A DNA stretch of 64,000 bases from Paenibacillus sp. Root52 (GTDB lineage Bacteria; Bacillota; Bacilli; Paenibacillales; Paenibacillaceae), in NCBI RefSeq assembly GCF_001426865.1, contig NZ_LMFO01000012.1, positions 564,172 to 628,171 of the forward strand, in the 5' to 3' direction. Under the pieces are notes generated by a model that did no database searches, had not been told where the DNA came from, and saw nothing but the letters and a program-made list of their open reading frames with translations. Positions 61,646 through 64,000 of this stretch are shown one piece after another. The number at the start of each line of letters is the position of its first letter. Position 1 is the stretch's first letter. The position numbers and the translations under genes are program-made.

Positions 61646-62521
61646 ATGGCAAACAAACAAGCATTAAACATTGTAAAAATGAAAAAATATAAACAGGATG
61701 GCGTTCCGCTGAGCATGATTACTGCCTATGATTATCCAACCGCACAGCTTGCCGAAGAAGCAGGCATTGACCTTATTTTGGTTGGAGATTCACTCGGTAA
61801 TGTTGTGCTCGGCTATAACTCAACGCTCCCTGTAACGATTGATGATATGGTGTATCACACACGCTCCGTTGTACGCGGGGCAGAGAATACCTTTATCGTT
61901 GCAGATATGCCTTTTATGACCTATCACGGCAGCGTTGATGAGACACTTAAAGGCGTGCGTCGCCTAATGCAGGAGGGGCATGCTCACGCCGTTAAAATGG
62001 AGGGCGGAATGGAGATTGCGGATACCGTGAAAGCGGTAGTTCAATCAGGTGTGCCTGTTCTGGGGCATATCGGTCTGACCCCTCAATCCGTTAATCAGAT
62101 CGGTGGTTATCGTATTCAGGGTAAGGATGCGGCTGATGCGAAACGTCTCATGGACGAAGCTAAGGCGCTTGAAGCAGCGGGTGCGTTCGGGATTGTTTTG
62201 GAATTGGTAACGGAAGAAGTGGCAAGAGCGATCTCAGAAGAACTTTCAATTCCTACGATTGGTATCGGAGCGGGACGTGGCTGTGATGGTCAGGTGTTGG
62301 TATTCCATGATGTGGTGCAATACGCTTCACCTTATACGCCCAAACGTTTTGTCAAAACCTACGGGGATGTAGGAGAACTGATTCGTAACAGCATCAGTGC
62401 ATACGTGAAGGAAGTCAAAGACCGTTCATTCCCAGCACAAGAGCATGTATTCACAGCAGCAGATGGCGTACTAGACCAATTATACGGACATCGCAAAGAA
62501 AAGGTGGCGAACAACGGATGA
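61646..62521 (+). CDS. panB: 3-methyl-2-oxobutanoate hydroxymethyltransferase
   Basis: PanB makes ketopantoate from alpha-ketoisovalerate in pantothenate synthesis. The 291-aa barrel enzyme has MITAYDYPTAQLAEEAGIDLILVGDSLGNVVLGY (metal Asp), VIADMPFMTY-like VADMPFMTYHGS, and GHIGLTPQSVNQIGGYRIQG. ATG with AAAGGAG upstream. Overlaps panC by 4 bp. Confidence 0.97.
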   Translation: MANKQALNIVKMKKYKQDGVPLSMITAYDYPTAQLAEEAGIDLILVGDSLGNVVLGYNSTLPVTIDDMVYHTRSVVRGAENTFIVADMPFMTYHGSVDETLKGVRRLMQEGHAHAVKMEGGMEIADTVKAVVQSGVPVLGHIGLTPQSVNQIGGYRIQGKDAADAKRLMDEAKALEAAGAFGIVLELVTEEVARAISEELSIPTIGIGAGRGCDGQVLVFHDVVQYASPYTPKRFVKTYGDVGELIRNSISAYVKEVKDRSFPAQEHVFTAADGVLDQLYGHRKEKVANNG

Positions 62522-63414
62522 AAGTAATCCGCACAATAAGCGAAGTAAGACAGGAAATTAGCAGATTGCGCCAGAACAGTGGTTCGGGTGAAGCCACGGT
62601 TGGTTTTGTGCCTACTATGGGTTATCTCCACGAGGGACATGCGAGCTTGATGCGAGCAGCCAAGGAGCAGAGCGATATCGTTGTACTTAGTATCTTTGTG
62701 AATCCAATTCAGTTCGGACCAAACGAAGACTTTGATAGCTATCCTCGTGATGAAGCTAGGGATGTGGAGACAGCAAGGTTGCAGGGTGTGGATATTGTAT
62801 TTATTCCCTCTGTGAGCGAGATGTATCCAGAACCTACGCAGACAACAGTGTCTGTTTCCCGATTAACGGATCGTTTGTGCGGAGCATCCCGCCCAGGGCA
62901 CTTTGATGGGGTCACAACGGTGGTATCTAAGTTATTTAATATCGTGCAACCACAGCGTGCATTTTTTGGCATGAAAGATGCGCAGCAGGTGGCAGTTATT
63001 CAGCAGATGGTCAATGATTTGAACATGGCGGTGGAGATTGTACCTTGCCCAATTGTGCGTGAAAGCGACGGTTTGGCTCTAAGCTCAAGGAATGTCTATC
63101 TAAGTGGAGAACAGCGTGAGCAGGCACTCGTACTGTCACAGGCACTTCGATTAGCTCAAGAGACTATAGATACGAATCCCTCGGTAACTGCGGCGGACAT
63201 TCGCGAGATGTTACGTAAGGTGATTCAGGCGTCACCACTGGCAGTCATTGATTATGCCGAAATTCAAGCTTTTCCAAGCTTACAGCCTCTAGCTGATCAT
63301 GAAATGGTGTACGGACGCGAGGATGTATTAATTGCTCTTGCAGTTAAATTTGGAAAAACAAGATTGATTGATAATATTAAGTTGCACAAATCGGAGGTGC
63401 TGTCTCATGTTTAG
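62518..63414 (+). CDS. panC: Pantothenate synthetase
   Basis: PanC condenses pantoate with beta-alanine using ATP. The 298-aa protein has [17 protein letters not shown] (HxGH-type site), [35 protein letters not shown] and [16 protein letters not shown] (KMSKS-like). Starts in the panB stop and overlaps panD by 8 bp. Confidence 0.97.
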   Translation: MKVIRTISEVRQEISRLRQNSGSGEATVGFVPTMGYLHEGHASLMRAAKEQSDIVVLSIFVNPIQFGPNEDFDSYPRDEARDVETARLQGVDIVFIPSVSEMYPEPTQTTVSVSRLTDRLCGASRPGHFDGVTTVVSKLFNIVQPQRAFFGMKDAQQVAVIQQMVNDLNMAVEIVPCPIVRESDGLALSSRNVYLSGEQREQALVLSQALRLAQETIDTNPSVTAADIREMLRKVIQASPLAVIDYAEIQAFPSLQPLADHEMVYGREDVLIALAVKFGKTRLIDNIKLHKSEVLSHV

Positions 63415-63790
63415 AACACTGATGAAATCCAAAATTCACCGCGCTACCGTCACGGAAGCGAATTTGAACTATGTGGGTAGTATAACCATCGATGAAGATC
63501 TGATGGAAACATCCGACTTGATGGAAAATGAAAAGGTTCAAATTGTTAACAATAACAATGGAGCACGTCTCGAAACGTACGTGATTCCTGGCCCGCGTGG
63601 CAGCGGTGTGATCTGTCTTAATGGAGCGGCTGCTCGGTTGGTTCAACCTGGTGATACCGTAATTATTATTTCATATGCGATGATGTCTCAGGAGGAGGCT
63701 AATGCTCATAAACCAACCGTTGTCTTTGTAGACGAGCAGAATAAGCCTGTTCAAACCTTGAAACAAGAGATCCACGCAACAATTATGTAA
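63407..63790 (+). CDS. panD: Aspartate 1-decarboxylase proenzyme
   Basis: PanD makes beta-alanine from aspartate using a self-generated pyruvoyl group. The 127-aa precursor starts [18 protein letters not shown] and is cut at Gly-Ser in NYVGSITID (Ser25 becomes the pyruvoyl). Conserved [12 protein letters not shown] and [20 protein letters not shown] 63407 has GGAGGT upstream; the 13-codon extension is in panC. Confidence 0.97.
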   Translation: MFRTLMKSKIHRATVTEANLNYVGSITIDEDLMETSDLMENEKVQIVNNNNGARLETYVIPGPRGSGVICLNGAAARLVQPGDTVIIISYAMMSQEEANAHKPTVVFVDEQNKPVQTLKQEIHATIM

Positions 63791-63826
63791 TCGACTGGTA
63801 AGGGGAATGAAATCGGTGCATCAAGC

Positions 63827-63864
63827 AAAAAATGAGTACAGGTCACTGCACTAATTCATTTTTT
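63827..63864. terminator. Possible A/T-rich terminator after panD
   Basis: AAAAAATGAGT pairs imperfectly with ACTAATTCATTTTTT. It has T-runs on both strands; stem is weak. Confidence 0.4.
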
Positions 63865-63883
63865 CAAGGGTGGGGATGCATCG

Positions 63884-64000
63884 ATGTTCCAGCATGTTTT
63901 CGCAGAAATGAACGACATGTTAGATGAAATTATCAAGCGCTACCCTTCCGCTGAAGGCCTGAACAAACAGGAGTTGCTTCAAAAGTGGAATTTGCTCAAG
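63884..64000 (+). CDS. Start of an unidentified gene, cut by the window end
   Basis: The ATG at 63884, with GGGTGGGGATG about ten bases upstream, opens a frame of 39 codons to the window edge (MFQHVFAEMNDMLDEIIKRY...). The visible part is helical and charged. In B. subtilis dinG follows panD, but this N-terminus lacks the exonuclease motif VVDLETTG expected at the start of DinG, so it is a different gene or an extra one before dinG. Confidence 0.55.
   Translation, partial: MFQHVFAEMNDMLDEIIKRYPSAEGLNKQELLQKWNLLK

Overview
This is a contiguous chromosomal segment from a spore-forming, endospore-coat-building Firmicute, most likely Paenibacillus. The gene order follows the Bacillus subtilis prsW-ypeB-cmk-der-spoIVA-hbs-mtrB-aro/trp-qcr-dapB-bsh-cca-birA-pan block almost step by step. 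Sporulation genes (spoIVA, spoVIF, ypeB, ypjB, an exosporium-type collagen-like protein) and TRAP regulation of trp fix the group. Base composition is moderate, AGGAGG-type ribosome binding sites are strong, and TTG/GTG starts are frequent. No rRNA, tRNA, IS element, prophage or CRISPR array was seen.

Layout. 1-5.7 kb: the end of a collagen-like spore-surface gene (51-bp tandem repeats), serA on the minus strand behind a T-box leader, a CPBP protease with a small membrane partner, a lipoprotein polysaccharide deacetylase, and a YtxH-like protein. 5.9-16.4 kb: mecA, prsW, a 56-aa zinc-ribbon gene where sleB would be expected, ypeB, the PilZ gene ypfA, ypfB, cmk, plsC, S1-like ypfD, der, plsY, gpsA and spoVIF (with a sigma-K-like promoter). 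16.5-20.6 kb: yphE-like, a nucleotidyltransferase-fold protein, a 2Fe-2S ferredoxin, a YphF-like lipoprotein and spoIVA. 20.8-24.6 kb: a three-gene sugar-type ABC importer inserted between spoIVA and hbs, with a TGTGA-N6-TCACA palindrome just downstream of its promoter.

24.8-44.2 kb is the aromatic/menaquinone supraoperon: hbs, a 53-aa minus-strand gene, mtrB (TRAP), hepS-menG-ubiA-ubiX-hepT, ndk, cheR, aroC-aroB-aroH, a trp leader carrying exactly eleven regularly spaced NAG triplets, trpEDCFBA, hisC and tyrA. TRAP is encoded 10 kb upstream of its own target. HepS, MenG and HepT make and methylate menaquinone, which feeds the QcrABC complex encoded at 49.7-51.8 kb.

44.2-49.5 kb departs from the B. 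subtilis order: a probable free-standing small RNA with a perfect consensus promoter, a second promoter-leader-terminator unit, an ECF sigma/anti-sigma pair, a histidine phosphatase, an uncharacterised 376-aa protein, a gamma-carbonic anhydrase, and a 59-aa stand-alone IDEAL-domain protein. From 49.1 kb the conserved order resumes: ypiF, qcrABC, ypjA, ypjB, ypjC, ypjD, a TPR protein, dapB, mgsA, bshB1-bshA (bacillithiol), cca, birA, a 382-bp leader, panBCD, and the first 39 codons of an unidentified gene at the right edge.

Four small genes (56, 59, 53 and 59 codons) were found by reading the spaces between the larger genes. Starts were moved to the codon with a good ribosome binding site wherever the longest open frame over-extended.
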